Shown: piece after piece, positions 50,390-59,878 of the stretch | Numbering within the stretch: position 1 is the first letter of the stretch | Layout of the letters: every line of letters starts with the position of its first letter | Source: Pseudobutyrivibrio ruminis DSM 9787 | GTDB taxonomy: Bacteria; Bacillota; Clostridia; Lachnospirales; Lachnospiraceae | NCBI RefSeq assembly: GCF_900218035.1 | Contig: NZ_OBMR01000005.1 | Location: 248,001 to 312,000, forward strand | Length of the DNA stretch: 64,000 nucleotides | Direction of reading: 5' to 3' | The notes under the pieces: generated by a model | Seen by the model: only the letters and a program-made list of their open reading frames with translations | Databases searched by the model: none | What the model was told of the DNA's origin: nothing | Translations under genes and position numbers: made by a program

Positions 50390-52765
50390 TTATTTGTTGT
50401 ACTTATCCTTACGGAACAATCCGTATACAAGGCAGCAAATAGCTGCGATACCAAAGATTGTACCGAATGTGAATCCTTCGCCTGTGAATACCTTACCTAC
50501 CTGATATACGATAAGTCCGATTACCCATGCGAAACCACACTGATATCCGATTGCTGTCCAGAACCACTTTGTGTTGTTCATCTCACGCTTGATCGCACCC
50601 ATAGCAGCGAAGCAAGGAGCGCAAAGAAGGTTGAATGCAAGGAATGCAAAACCTGAAGCATCTGTAAATGCTGCACGCATTGTCTCGTAAACATCACCAG
50701 AAGCACCGTAGATAATAGCAAGTGTACCAACGATGTTTTCCTTTGCAACAAGACCAGTGATTGAAGCAACTGTAGCTTCCCAATCACCAAATCCAAGTGG
50801 AATGAAAATCCATGCAAGGCATCTACCAAGTGTAGCAAGAATTGAATGATCAATCTGATCCTCTTCAAGCATTGTAAATGCACCATCAACAACACCGAAG
50901 AATGTGCAGAACCAAACTACGATTGTTGAAAGTAAGATAATTGTACCAGCTTTCTTGATGAATGACCATCCACGCTCCCACATGCTACGAAGCACGTTTG
51001 AAACTGTTGGCCAGTGGTATGCTGGAAGCTCCATTACGAATGGTGCTGGATCTCCTGCGAAGAGCTTTGTCTTCTTAAGCATGATACCAGATACAATGAT
51101 TGCAAAAATTCCAAGGAAGTATGCTGCTGGTGCAACCCAAGCTGCTCCACCAAAGATAGCGCCTGCAACCATTGCGATGAATGGAAGCTTAGCTCCACAT
51201 GGAATAAATGTTGTTGTCATGATTGTCATCTTACGGTCTCTATCATTTTCGATAGTACGTGATGCCATGATACCAGGAACACCACAACCTGTACCGATAA
51301 GCATTGGAATGAATGACTTACCTGAAAGACCAAACTTTCTGAAGATACGGTCCATGATGAAAGCAACACGAGCCATGTATCCGCAAGACTCAAGGAATGC
51401 AAGGAAGATGAAAAGTACAAGCATCTGTGGAACGAATCCAAGAACTGCACCTACACCCGCTACGATACCATCAAGGATAAGTCCCTTAACTACATCGTTG
51501 CAGTTAATTGCATCAAGAGCTGCCTCAATGTAAACAGGAATACCAGGAATCCATACGCCGTAGTTAGCTGGGTCTGGCTCCTCGTTAGCTTCTACATAAG
51601 CTGCAGCTGCTTCATAATCAGCAAGTGTAGCTGTCTCATACTCAACAGCAGCTGTCTCTTCATCCTCTACAGGATATTCGAAATCACCTGTTGGCTCTGT
51701 GCCATTTTCTTCTACATATAAATCATAGCCATCAACGATAAGCTGATTTGCTGTGAACTCATCAGCTGCATCTGCGTAATCAGCAGAACCGATAGCAAAT
51801 AAATGCCATCCATCACCGAATACACCATCATTTGCCCAATCAGTAGCCCATGTACCAACTGTTGTAACTGATACAAAGTATACAAGGAACATAACTACTG
51901 CAAAGATTGGAAGTGCAAGGAATCTGTTTGTAACAATCTGATCAATCTTATCAGATGTTGTCATTCCCTTTGAAGCCTTCTTTACACAGCCATTAATGAT
52001 TGTGCCGATGTAGTTATATCTTTCGCCAGTGATGATTGACTCTGAATCATCATCCATTTCTTTTTCGCATGAAGCAATGTCGTTTTCAATGTGAGCAATA
52101 ACGTCAGATGAAAGACCAAGCTTTTCCTGAATCTTTTCATCACGCTCGAATAACTTGATTGAATACCATCTCTGAACATTTTCATCAGAAATATTATGTA
52201 AGCAAAGCTCTTCAATGTGAGCAAGTGCATGCTCTACTGAACCGTCAAATCTGTGCTTTGGTGACTGTGGCTTAGCTTCCTTTCCAGCCTTAACTGCTGC
52301 ATCAACGATTTCCTTAAGACCTCTGTTCTTTAAAGCAGAAAGCTCATAAACTGGAACACCGATTTCCTCCGAAAGCTTTGCAGCGTTGATTTTGTCACCA
52401 TTCTTTTCTACAACATCCATCATGTTGATACCGATAACTACTGGGATACCAAGCTCAACAATCTGAGTTGTAAGATAAAGGTTTCTTTCAAGGTTTGTAC
52501 CATCAATAACATTGATAATAGCATCTGGCTTTTCATCAATAAGATAGTTACGAGATACAACCTCCTCTAATGTATATGGAGAGAGTGAATAGATACCAGG
52601 AAGGTCGACAATTGTAACTTCCTTATCACCTTTGAATTTACCCTCTTTGTACTCTACAGTAACACCTGGCCAGTTACCAACGAACTGGTTAGAACCTGTA
52701 AGTGCATTAAACAATGTTGTTTTACCGCAGTTTGGATTACCTGCAAGCGCAATACGAATTCCCAC
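50390..52765 (-). CDS. feoB: Ferrous iron transporter FeoB
   Basis: This 791-residue protein has an N-terminal G domain (GNPNCGKT at 9-16, G3 DLPGI, G4 NMMD) and a membrane part with two Gate repeats. The hallmark Gate Cys regions are present (GCGVPGIMASRT and CAPCFAAMGAIKRE). An acidic, Glu/Asp/Tyr-rich stretch of roughly 100 residues (about 320-415) sits between the first membrane helix and the first Gate, absent from the other FeoB in this window. It lies 4 bases after feoA. It takes up Fe2+ under low oxygen. Confidence 0.96.
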   Translation of the reverse strand: MGIRIALAGNPNCGKTTLFNALTGSNQFVGNWPGVTVEYKEGKFKGDKEVTIVDLPGIYSLSPYTLEEVVSRNYLIDEKPDAIINVIDGTNLERNLYLTTQIVELGIPVVIGINMMDVVEKNGDKINAAKLSEEIGVPVYELSALKNRGLKEIVDAAVKAGKEAKPQSPKHRFDGSVEHALAHIEELCLHNISDENVQRWYSIKLFERDEKIQEKLGLSSDVIAHIENDIASCEKEMDDDSESIITGERYNYIGTIINGCVKKASKGMTTSDKIDQIVTNRFLALPIFAVVMFLVYFVSVTTVGTWATDWANDGVFGDGWHLFAIGSADYADAADEFTANQLIVDGYDLYVEENGTEPTGDFEYPVEDEETAAVEYETATLADYEAAAAYVEANEEPDPANYGVWIPGIPVYIEAALDAINCNDVVKGLILDGIVAGVGAVLGFVPQMLVLFIFLAFLESCGYMARVAFIMDRIFRKFGLSGKSFIPMLIGTGCGVPGIMASRTIENDRDRKMTIMTTTFIPCGAKLPFIAMVAGAIFGGAAWVAPAAYFLGIFAIIVSGIMLKKTKLFAGDPAPFVMELPAYHWPTVSNVLRSMWERGWSFIKKAGTIILLSTIVVWFCTFFGVVDGAFTMLEEDQIDHSILATLGRCLAWIFIPLGFGDWEATVASITGLVAKENIVGTLAIIYGASGDVYETMRAAFTDASGFAFLAFNLLCAPCFAAMGAIKREMNNTKWFWTAIGYQCGFAWVIGLIVYQVGKVFTGEGFTFGTIFGIAAICCLVYGLFRKDKYNK

Positions 52766-52769
52766 TTTT

Positions 52770-52997
52770 TTAGTCCTCCTTTAAAAGAATCATTTCTGCA
52801 TCAGCCTTACGTACAGAAAGCTCATATCCTCTAACTGTAATTTCAACTGGATCTCCCAATGGTGCAATCTTACGAACGTAGATTTCAACGCCTTTTGTAA
52901 TACCCATGTCCATGATTCTTCTCTTTACAGCGCCTTCGCCAGTAAGCTTTGCTACTGTAACTGTTTCACCGACACTTACATCTCTTAATGTCTTCAT
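52770..52997 (-). CDS. feoA: FeoA domain protein
   Basis: This 75-residue SH3-like FeoA partner is thought to act on the FeoB G domain. Family pattern: MKTLRDVSVGETVTV, RRIMDMGITKG, GDPVEITVRGYELSVR. The start at 52997 has AAAGGAG upstream; the longer frame reads into the preceding feoA gene. Confidence 0.93.
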   Translation of the reverse strand: MKTLRDVSVGETVTVAKLTGEGAVKRRIMDMGITKGVEIYVRKIAPLGDPVEITVRGYELSVRKADAEMILLKED

Positions 52998-53013
52998 TTT
53001 TCTCTCCTTTTTA

Positions 53014-53226
53014 CTATATAAATATCTTTTGAGCCAGTTGTTTATCAACAGCTACTCTTGACTCCTTAACATTAACGATTAGGTTTCCACCTATCTCGTT
53101 TACTACTGTTACAAATCCCCCTGGTACAAAACCAAGCTCTTGCAAGTGACGCTTCACTTCTTCTGAACCGCCAATTCGTTTAATCATCTGTTCTTCGCCT
53201 GTTGGCGCAACTACTAATGGCATCAT
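53014..53226 (-). CDS. feoA: Second FeoA-like protein
   Basis: This 70-residue FeoA-type protein (EEVKRHLQELGFVPGGFVTVV and LIVNVKESRVAVDK) is more diverged than the next one. Two adjacent ATGs at 53226 and 53223 share AAGGAAG. First gene of the feoA-feoA-feoB-Cys-rich operon. Confidence 0.9.
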   Translation of the reverse strand: MMPLVVAPTGEEQMIKRIGGSEEVKRHLQELGFVPGGFVTVVNEIGGNLIVNVKESRVAVDKQLAQKIFI

Positions 53227-53297
53227 ATATTACTTCCTTACTTTTATTTATCCCTCAATTAGCTATTCCGGCCTATAATTAATTGTACCCAACCGAT

Positions 53298-53370
53298 GTT
53301 AGCTAATATGAATTAGCGTTAGCCTTCTCTAACGCATGTATAACATAGCACAATTTAGATGCGGTTTCAA
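53298..53370 (-). promoter_or_regulatory. Promoter and candidate iron operator of the feo operon
   Basis: TTGAAA (53370-53365), 17 bases, TATGTT (53347-53342). Right after the -10 lie two overlapping inverted repeats: GCGTTAG/CTAACGC (53335-53316) and GCTAAT-TCAT-ATTAGC (53317-53302). GTTAG/CTAAC half-sites resemble DtxR-type iron-repressor boxes, but no regulator is encoded here to confirm it. Confidence 0.6.
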
Positions 53371-53441
53371 GCATCTAACTTAAGTTTTCTATATTTAATT
53401 TTAGAAAGGTATTTCTCACTAGAATTAGTGTAAACAAAAAA

Positions 53442-53467
53442 CAGAGCTCCACGTATGTGAAACTCTG
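53442..53467 (-). terminator. Terminator of feoAB fusion
   Basis: 11-bp stem CAGAGTTTCAC / GTGGAGCTCTG with G-U pairs, followed by TTTTTTG on the minus strand, 16 bases past the stop. Confidence 0.8.
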
Positions 53468-53483
53468 CTAAAGATATTCAGTA

Positions 53484-55838
53484 TTAAACTAGACCCACGA
53501 GAAGTCCTATTGTATGTACTATAAATGTGCAAACCCAGGCGATAGCACACTGCCAAATAACAACACATACTGCCCACTTGCTTCCCATCTCTCTTTTTAT
53601 AGATGCAATAGCTGCAACGCATGGTGTGTAAAGAAGTGAAAATACCAACAAACAAAATGCTGTCAGCGTGGACATCGAAGCTGCAACACCAGTACTTCCA
53701 AATAGTACTTCCAATACAGATACAACACTTTCCTTTGCCATAAATCCTGAAATAAGGGATGTACAGATTCTCCAATCTCCCAAACCTACAGGTGCAAAGA
53801 GAGGAGCTAATCCTCCAGCTATAAGTGCAAGAATACTATCCTTTTGATCTGATACTAAATTGAGATGTGTATCAAAGCTTTGAAGAACCCAAACAACTAC
53901 AGTAGCAAGGAAAATTACAGTGAATGCTCTCTGTAAGAAATCCTTTGCCTTTTCCCAAAGTAGCTGAATTACGTTTCTGGCACTAGGTAATCTATAATTT
54001 GGTAGCTCCATAACAAATGGAACAGCCTCGCCTTTGAATCTAACCTTTTTGAAGAACACTGCCGCAAGCACTCCTAAGAATATACCAAGGAAATACAAAA
54101 CTGTAATCACAAGCCATCCATGGTTAGGGAAAAATGCTGCTACAAAGAAGGTGTAGATTGGCAGCTTTGCTGTACAGCTCATAAATGGTGTCAGCAAAAT
54201 TGTCATCTTTCTATCTCTGTCACTTGGTAATGTTCTGGTAGACATAACTGCTGGAACAGTACATCCAAATCCAATCAAAAGTGGAACGATACTTCTTCCA
54301 GATAATCCGATTTTACGAAGTAATTTATCCATAAAGAAGGCTACTCTAGCAATGTAACCACTGTCTTCCAATATAGATAGAAAGAAAAACATTGTTATGA
54401 TGATAGGCAAGAAGCTAAGCACACCTCCTACACCTTCAAAAATACCACCAATAACAAGCTCATGAACAGTTACATTAACATTAGCAGCTGTCAATGTAGC
54501 ATCTGTAATATCTGTTAACGCTTCGATTCCTGTTTCTAACAAGCCCTGAAGCCATGCTCCTATAACATTGAAAGTAAGGAAAAATACAAGTGCCATTACG
54601 CAAATAAAAATTGGGATTGCAGTGTATTTACCTGTAAGCCATTTGTCAATTTTCTGACTGCGAATGTGCTCTTTACTTTCTCTAGGTTTGATTACACATT
54701 CATTGCAAACTTTTTCAATGAAAGCAAATCTCATGTCTGCCATGGCAGCACTTCTATCGAGACCTCTTTCCTTTTCCATCTGCTTTGTGATGTGCTCTAA
54801 TGTCTCTATTTCATTTTCATCTAAATCAAGACGCTTTATTATCTGCGCATCGTTTTCGATGGCTTTGCTGGCTGCAAAGCGAACAGGGATATCTGCTCTT
54901 TTAGCATGATCCTCCATAAGATGAATAACACCGTGGATACATCTATGCACTGCACCACCGTTATCGTTTTCATCACAGAAATCGTCTATCTCTGGCTTTT
55001 CCTGATACTGAGCTATATGAAGTGCATGAGCAACCAACTCATCGATACCTTCGTTTTTAGATGCAGAAATAGGAACAACTGGAACTCCCAGCATTTTTTC
55101 CATTCGGTTGATATCTACTGAGCCACCATTGCCTCTTAACTCATCCATCATATTAAGAGCAACAACCATAGGAATATTAAGTTCCAAAAGCTGCATTGTA
55201 AGGTAAAGGTTACGCTCGATGTTTGTAGCATCAACGATATTGATGATAGCCTTTGGCTTTTCTTTTAAAACAAAGTCTCTGCTGACGAGCTCTTCACTAG
55301 AATATGGTGACATTGAATATATTCCAGGAAGATCTGTAATGCATGTAAATTCTTTGCCCCTGATTACACCATCTTTTCTGTCTACTGTAACACCAGGGAA
55401 ATTTCCAACGTGTTGATTGGCTCCAGTGAGCTGATTAAAGAGAGTAGTCTTACCACAGTTCTGGTTGCCCACAAGAGCAAATGTAAGCATCTCTCCCTTT
55501 GGAAGTGGAGTGCCGTCACCCTTGAGATGATACTTTCCTTCCTCGCCTAAGCCAGGATGGTTTATATCGTGTTTATCTTTCTTGGCAGGCGCAACATCGT
55601 CCTGGACTTTGTTTTCCACTGGGGTAGCTTTTATCTGCGCCGCATCTGCTAATCTAAGAGTAAGCTCATAGCCGTGTACGCGAAGCTCCATAGGATCACC
55701 CATAGGTGCCAATCTAACAAGAGTAACCTCTACCCCTGGTATAACTCCCATATCCAAGAAATGTTGTCTAAGTGCCCCTTCTCCTCCTACTTCATCAATT
55801 CTCGCTGTTTGTCCAATCTCTAAATCTCTAATGGTCAT
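53484..55838 (-). CDS. FeoA-FeoB fusion ferrous iron transporter
   Basis: This 784-residue protein has a complete FeoA domain (about 1-75) fused by a polar linker to a FeoB: G domain GNQNCGKT (124-131), DLPGIYS, NMMDE, and both Gates (GCTVPAVMSTRT and TPCVAAIASIKRE). It is full length without frameshift. It lies three bases after arcC. Having both a fused and a separate Feo system suggests different metal affinity or regulation. Confidence 0.95.
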   Translation of the reverse strand: MTIRDLEIGQTARIDEVGGEGALRQHFLDMGVIPGVEVTLVRLAPMGDPMELRVHGYELTLRLADAAQIKATPVENKVQDDVAPAKKDKHDINHPGLGEEGKYHLKGDGTPLPKGEMLTFALVGNQNCGKTTLFNQLTGANQHVGNFPGVTVDRKDGVIRGKEFTCITDLPGIYSMSPYSSEELVSRDFVLKEKPKAIINIVDATNIERNLYLTMQLLELNIPMVVALNMMDELRGNGGSVDINRMEKMLGVPVVPISASKNEGIDELVAHALHIAQYQEKPEIDDFCDENDNGGAVHRCIHGVIHLMEDHAKRADIPVRFAASKAIENDAQIIKRLDLDENEIETLEHITKQMEKERGLDRSAAMADMRFAFIEKVCNECVIKPRESKEHIRSQKIDKWLTGKYTAIPIFICVMALVFFLTFNVIGAWLQGLLETGIEALTDITDATLTAANVNVTVHELVIGGIFEGVGGVLSFLPIIITMFFFLSILEDSGYIARVAFFMDKLLRKIGLSGRSIVPLLIGFGCTVPAVMSTRTLPSDRDRKMTILLTPFMSCTAKLPIYTFFVAAFFPNHGWLVITVLYFLGIFLGVLAAVFFKKVRFKGEAVPFVMELPNYRLPSARNVIQLLWEKAKDFLQRAFTVIFLATVVVWVLQSFDTHLNLVSDQKDSILALIAGGLAPLFAPVGLGDWRICTSLISGFMAKESVVSVLEVLFGSTGVAASMSTLTAFCLLVFSLLYTPCVAAIASIKREMGSKWAVCVVIWQCAIAWVCTFIVHTIGLLVGLV

Positions 55839-55841
55839 TTA

Positions 55842-56774
55842 TTATTTTCCAATCATTGTACCAGTCTGGCCGCCTACAGCGTTGCCAGCATCTGATAGCT
55901 TTGTAATCAATACCTTTCTAATGGCTGAATCACCAATGTAATCAATAGCTGCCTGAATCTTAGGAGCCATATCTGTCTCGCCAAACTCTCCATCCTCAAG
56001 CATCTTTTTAGCTTCAGCAATTGAGATATAGTCAAGAGGCTCTTCATTTGGCTTGCCAAAGTTTTTGCATACCTTTGTAACACTAGTAAGAATAACCAGC
56101 ATATCTGCTTCAAGCTCAGAAGCAAGAAGGCCTGCTGCTGTATCCTTTTCAACAACTGCAGATGCGCCCTTTAGACTGTTGTCCTGTGTGAGAACAGGAA
56201 TTCCACCACCACCTGCTGCAATAACAACCTGATCCGCATCACTTAAAGCTTTGATAGCATCAATTTCAACGATCTCGATTGGCTTTGGAGCAGCAACGAT
56301 TCGTCTGTATCCACCTTCAACCTTAACTGTGTGATTGCCTTTTGCTTCTTCTGCCTCAGCCTGGGCCTCAGTCATAACTCTGCCAATAATCTTTGTTGGC
56401 TTGTAGAAAGCTTCATCATATGGATCAACAGTAACCTGTGTAAGGATAGTTGAAACTGGCTTGTAAATTCCGCAGCTAACAAGCTCAGAACGGATAGCCT
56501 GCTGCAAATCGTAACCGATATATCCCTGGCTCATTGCTGAACAAACTGACATTGGTGTAGATGTGTAATCAGGATGATTCTGGTAGAACTCTGACATTGC
56601 TGTGTGAATCATACTAACCTGTGGTCCGTTGCTGTGTGTAACGACAACCTGATAATCCTGCTTAATAAACTCTGCTACTGCAACTGCTGTACGCTTTGTA
56701 GCATTCCACTGCTCAAGTACAGTTGTGCCTAATGCGTCATGTCCCAGTGCGATAACTATCTTCTTTTTTCCCAT
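55842..56774 (-). CDS. arcC: Carbamate kinase
   Basis: This 310-residue amino-acid kinase makes ATP from carbamoyl phosphate and ADP. Marks are the start KKIVIALGHDAL, THSNGPQVSMI, VVIAAGGGGIPV and the C-terminal GTMIGK. There are no arcA or arcB genes here; the neighbour ade suggests a link to purine breakdown rather than arginine, which is inference. Carbamoyl phosphate also feeds HypF. Confidence 0.93.
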   Translation of the reverse strand: MGKKKIVIALGHDALGTTVLEQWNATKRTAVAVAEFIKQDYQVVVTHSNGPQVSMIHTAMSEFYQNHPDYTSTPMSVCSAMSQGYIGYDLQQAIRSELVSCGIYKPVSTILTQVTVDPYDEAFYKPTKIIGRVMTEAQAEAEEAKGNHTVKVEGGYRRIVAAPKPIEIVEIDAIKALSDADQVVIAAGGGGIPVLTQDNSLKGASAVVEKDTAAGLLASELEADMLVILTSVTKVCKNFGKPNEEPLDYISIAEAKKMLEDGEFGETDMAPKIQAAIDYIGDSAIRKVLITKLSDAGNAVGGQTGTMIGK

Positions 56775-56815
56775 ATGCTGCCTCCACTTTTAGAATTTAT
56801 TTTTAATCTTGCACC

Positions 56816-57259
56816 TTAGTATTTTCTACGGGTTCGCTTACCGCTTGAAAATGCAAGTGCAATAAGTGTGCCTAGTACGACTCCTCCAAAATCAAACCAA
56901 AGGTCTCTTACTTCCCCTGAACGACCTACAACAAAAAGCTGTATTGTTTCGTCAATGAATGCAATAAAAAGACCTGTAAGGGCTGGAGTTGTGAATCTGT
57001 TAAACCTTCCATATATTTTGTTCGAAAAAGCTACTGTAAGTAGAATTCCTAAAATAAGAAACTCTGTAATATGAGCAGCTTTTCTAACAATAACCATTCC
57101 ACCTTCGCTTGCAAGTAAAGCTGGGAATATTTTGCCAAGATAATATAATACGCGTCCACTTTCTTGCTCCGATACTGTGGCTGGCTGCATGCTGTGTCCC
57201 CAAATCAGCATAATCCAGAGAGCAATTACTACTGTTATAAAAATTCTTTTCTTATCCAT
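56816..57259 (-). CDS. VanZ-family membrane protein
   Basis: This 147-residue VanZ-like protein has four membrane segments, an early HSMQPATVSEQESG motif, KAAHITEFLILGILL and the acidic IDETIQLFVVGRSGEVRDLWFD stretch that marks the family. Function in resistance is known only for teicoplanin-linked VanZ; here no van genes occur. Confidence 0.88.
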   Translation of the reverse strand: MDKKRIFITVVIALWIMLIWGHSMQPATVSEQESGRVLYYLGKIFPALLASEGGMVIVRKAAHITEFLILGILLTVAFSNKIYGRFNRFTTPALTGLFIAFIDETIQLFVVGRSGEVRDLWFDFGGVVLGTLIALAFSSGKRTRRKY

Positions 57260-57302
57260 AAGTGCTATTGTAGCATATATTCCCCTAAAATAGATTTGTT
57301 AT

Positions 57303-59015
57303 TTAAACTAATTTCCAATCATTAACATTTAACACACCATGAGTTGTAATTCGCAATTCCGGTATTACCGGTAAAGCTGTAAAACTCAATGTCATAAATG
57401 GATCAATATTTTTATTAACTCCCAGCTGATAAGCTGCCTCATGTATCTCATCTAGCTTTGTCTTTGCATCATCAGCGCTTACTTCACTCATTAAGCCTGC
57501 AACAGGAAGTGGATAGGTCTTAAGCACCTTTTCTCCATCGTACACCACAATTCCACCACCAATTTTCTTTAGCTCATTGATAGCCGCAGATATGTTTTCC
57601 TCTGATGCTCCAATAGCAATAATATTGTGAGCATCATGGGCAACAGAAGTTGCAATAGCTCCTCTTTTCAAGCCATAGCCTTTTATAAATCCCATTCCTA
57701 TATGGCCCGTTCCACAATGGCGTTCTACTACAACTGCCTTTAGAATATCCTTTGATACATCTATCGCCTCAGATTTCCCCTCTTCTGTTGTTATGAGCTG
57801 TCCTTCTACCAAACCAAGAACCGGCAAAGCTTTATTGTTTAACAACATTTGCTTTGTTATCTGTGGCAGGTTAAATGTATTATGAGACTTGTCTATAAGG
57901 TCAGAAGATACATTGCTTTTACAGTGTGTTTTTAAGTAATCAGGAGTCATTTCCACACCTGCTTTGTATACTCTATCGATATCCACACTATTCACATCAT
58001 TCAACACCACAAAATCTGCAAGAAATCCAGGTGAAATAGCACCCCTGTCGCGAAGTCCAAAATACACTCCCGCAGTGCATGAAGCCATTTTATATGCAAT
58101 TACAGGATCCACTCCTAAATTGATTGCTTTTCTAATTATGTTATCAATATGACCATAATCCATTATGTCATTGATGTGTCTGTCATCAGTGCAAAACATA
58201 CATCTGGATGCATATGGCTCTTTGCACAAATCAATAAGTGCCTCCAGATTTTGGGCTGCTGTACCTTCTCTAATCATTATCCAAAGACCGGTGCCAAGCT
58301 TTTCCATCGCTTCATCAATATTTGAGCATTCATGGTCGGAAAGCACTCCTGCTGCAACATATGCCATCAATTGCCTTCCAGTTACTAAAGGCGCATGTCC
58401 GTCTATCAGCTTATCCTCCATGATTGCCAGATACGTCTTATCAATCACATCGAATCTGCGATTAACGACGCCATTTACATCCATCAGTTCTGCAATACCA
58501 TATACTCTTTTGTTAGATAAAAATGGCTTCATATCCTGGGCGAATATCTGAGCACCGCTTTCGTCGAACTCGCATGATGGAACGCAGGATGGAATCATAA
58601 AGAATATGTCCATAGGAAGGTTCTCTGTAGCTTCCAACATGTATTTTATTCCGTCTGTCCCCATTACGTTTGCTATCTCATGAGGATCTGTCAATATGGC
58701 TGTGGTTCCGTGCAGGATTGCCTCTTTTGCAAAAATCTCCGGAACTACCGTAGTACTTTCTATATGAATATGACCATCGATAAATCCAGGCACAATTGTC
58801 TTGCCTGTCATATCGATGGTCATTTTACCTTCGTATTTACCTATTCCCGCAAAGCTACCTTTGCTAATAGCAATATCGCCTTTTTTGAACTGATTTGTGA
58901 ATACGTCCAGATATACTCCATTGCGCAGTACTAAATCAGCTGGCATTTCGCCAGCTGAAACTTTCAAAAATTCTTCGTACTCACTTCGTGTCATATTCTT
59001 CTGCTGATAATTCAA
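57303..59015 (-). CDS. ade: Adenine deaminase
   Basis: This 570-residue amidohydrolase turns adenine into hypoxanthine and ammonia. Metal motif GHIHIES (H82 and H84) and the segments HGTTAILTDPHEIANV and CTDDRHINDIMDYGHI are those of Ade. An N-terminal urease-like beta domain and C-terminal ADE domain are complete. 34 bases after hypB. Confidence 0.95.
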   Translation of the reverse strand: MNYQQKNMTRSEYEEFLKVSAGEMPADLVLRNGVYLDVFTNQFKKGDIAISKGSFAGIGKYEGKMTIDMTGKTIVPGFIDGHIHIESTTVVPEIFAKEAILHGTTAILTDPHEIANVMGTDGIKYMLEATENLPMDIFFMIPSCVPSCEFDESGAQIFAQDMKPFLSNKRVYGIAELMDVNGVVNRRFDVIDKTYLAIMEDKLIDGHAPLVTGRQLMAYVAAGVLSDHECSNIDEAMEKLGTGLWIMIREGTAAQNLEALIDLCKEPYASRCMFCTDDRHINDIMDYGHIDNIIRKAINLGVDPVIAYKMASCTAGVYFGLRDRGAISPGFLADFVVLNDVNSVDIDRVYKAGVEMTPDYLKTHCKSNVSSDLIDKSHNTFNLPQITKQMLLNNKALPVLGLVEGQLITTEEGKSEAIDVSKDILKAVVVERHCGTGHIGMGFIKGYGLKRGAIATSVAHDAHNIIAIGASEENISAAINELKKIGGGIVVYDGEKVLKTYPLPVAGLMSEVSADDAKTKLDEIHEAAYQLGVNKNIDPFMTLSFTALPVIPELRITTHGVLNVNDWKLV

Positions 59016-59049
59016 ATTATTCTCCTTATATAAAGCCGAACATTTAAAA

Positions 59050-59718
59050 CTATTTTACTGCAGCAATTTCTTCCTCTAACCAAGCGACAACTTCATCAAG
59101 TCCTTCGCCAGTCTTTCCACTTACAAAGAAAATCTTTGCATTTGGATTGAGCTTCAAGATTCTTTCTGTAACTTTTTCTTTGCTGAAATCAAAGTACTCA
59201 AGTGTATCTATCTTATTAATTAATACTACGTCACTAATCTCGAACATAAGAGGGTACTTAAGTGGCTTATCGTCTCCCTCTGGAACTGAAAGTAACATAA
59301 GGTTTTTGTTGGCTCCAACATCAAACTCTGCTGGACAAACAAGATTACCTATGTTTTCCAAAATTAATAAATCAAAATCTGTTGTGTCGTATTCCATTAA
59401 TGCACGACTTGTCATATCTGCATCGATGTGACAAAGTCCCATATTGTGAATCTGGATAGACTGGACACCTGTGGCATCAGCTACACGCTGAGCGTCGATA
59501 CTTGTTTCGATATCAACATCCATCTCACCGATTTTGTATTTATCTTTCATTCTATTAATAAGAGCAGAAAGTGTGGTTGTCTTTCCTGATCCTGGACCAG
59601 ACATTACATTCAAAAAGAATGTTCCCTGCTCTTTCATTTGATTTCTAATTGCATCAGCTGCCGCTTCGTTTTCCGCGAATACGCTCTCACCGATTTCAAT
59701 TACTTTAACTTCACCCAT
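59050..59718 (-). CDS. hypB: Hydrogenase nickel incorporation protein HypB
   Basis: HypB is the GTPase that inserts nickel into NiFe hydrogenase, here most likely EchE. P-loop GPGSGKTTT at 41-49, metal-site C96-H97 (GLCHIDA), C128 (LVCPAEFD) and NKID. 222 residues, without a His-rich nickel-storage N-terminus. hypA, hypC, hypD and hypE are not in this window. Confidence 0.94.
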   Translation of the reverse strand: MGEVKVIEIGESVFAENEAAADAIRNQMKEQGTFFLNVMSGPGSGKTTTLSALINRMKDKYKIGEMDVDIETSIDAQRVADATGVQSIQIHNMGLCHIDADMTSRALMEYDTTDFDLLILENIGNLVCPAEFDVGANKNLMLLSVPEGDDKPLKYPLMFEISDVVLINKIDTLEYFDFSKEKVTERILKLNPNAKIFFVSGKTGEGLDEVVAWLEEEIAAVK

Positions 59719-59741
59719 TATTAATACTCCTAACTAAAAAA

Positions 59742-59770
59742 CATACGAATTACTCGTATGATTTATTATA
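59742..59770 (-). promoter_or_regulatory. Promoter -10 and operator-like palindrome of hypB
   Basis: TATAAT at 59770-59765 (weak -35 TGGTTT). The perfect inverted repeat CATACGA-N5-TCGTATG (59760-59742) begins at the expected transcript start and is followed by TTTTTT, so it could be a repressor site or an RNA attenuator. Confidence 0.5.
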
Positions 59771-59878
59771 CCTATACCGCGTATAAAAAACCACCTATAA
59801 TTAAGGACTCACTTTGTCTTTTAGGCAGTAAATCACTTCTTTTCTCTTTTATGATTATTTATTCATAATCATAAAAAT

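Noticed and set aside
53425-53775. 116-codon ORF at the end of feoAB
   Set aside because: Out-of-frame shadow of the FeoB C-terminal Gate region.
59742-59760. NikR operator at hypB
   Set aside because: NikR sites are GTATGA-N16-TCATAC. Here the halves are in the opposite order and only 5 bases apart, so the name is not supported.
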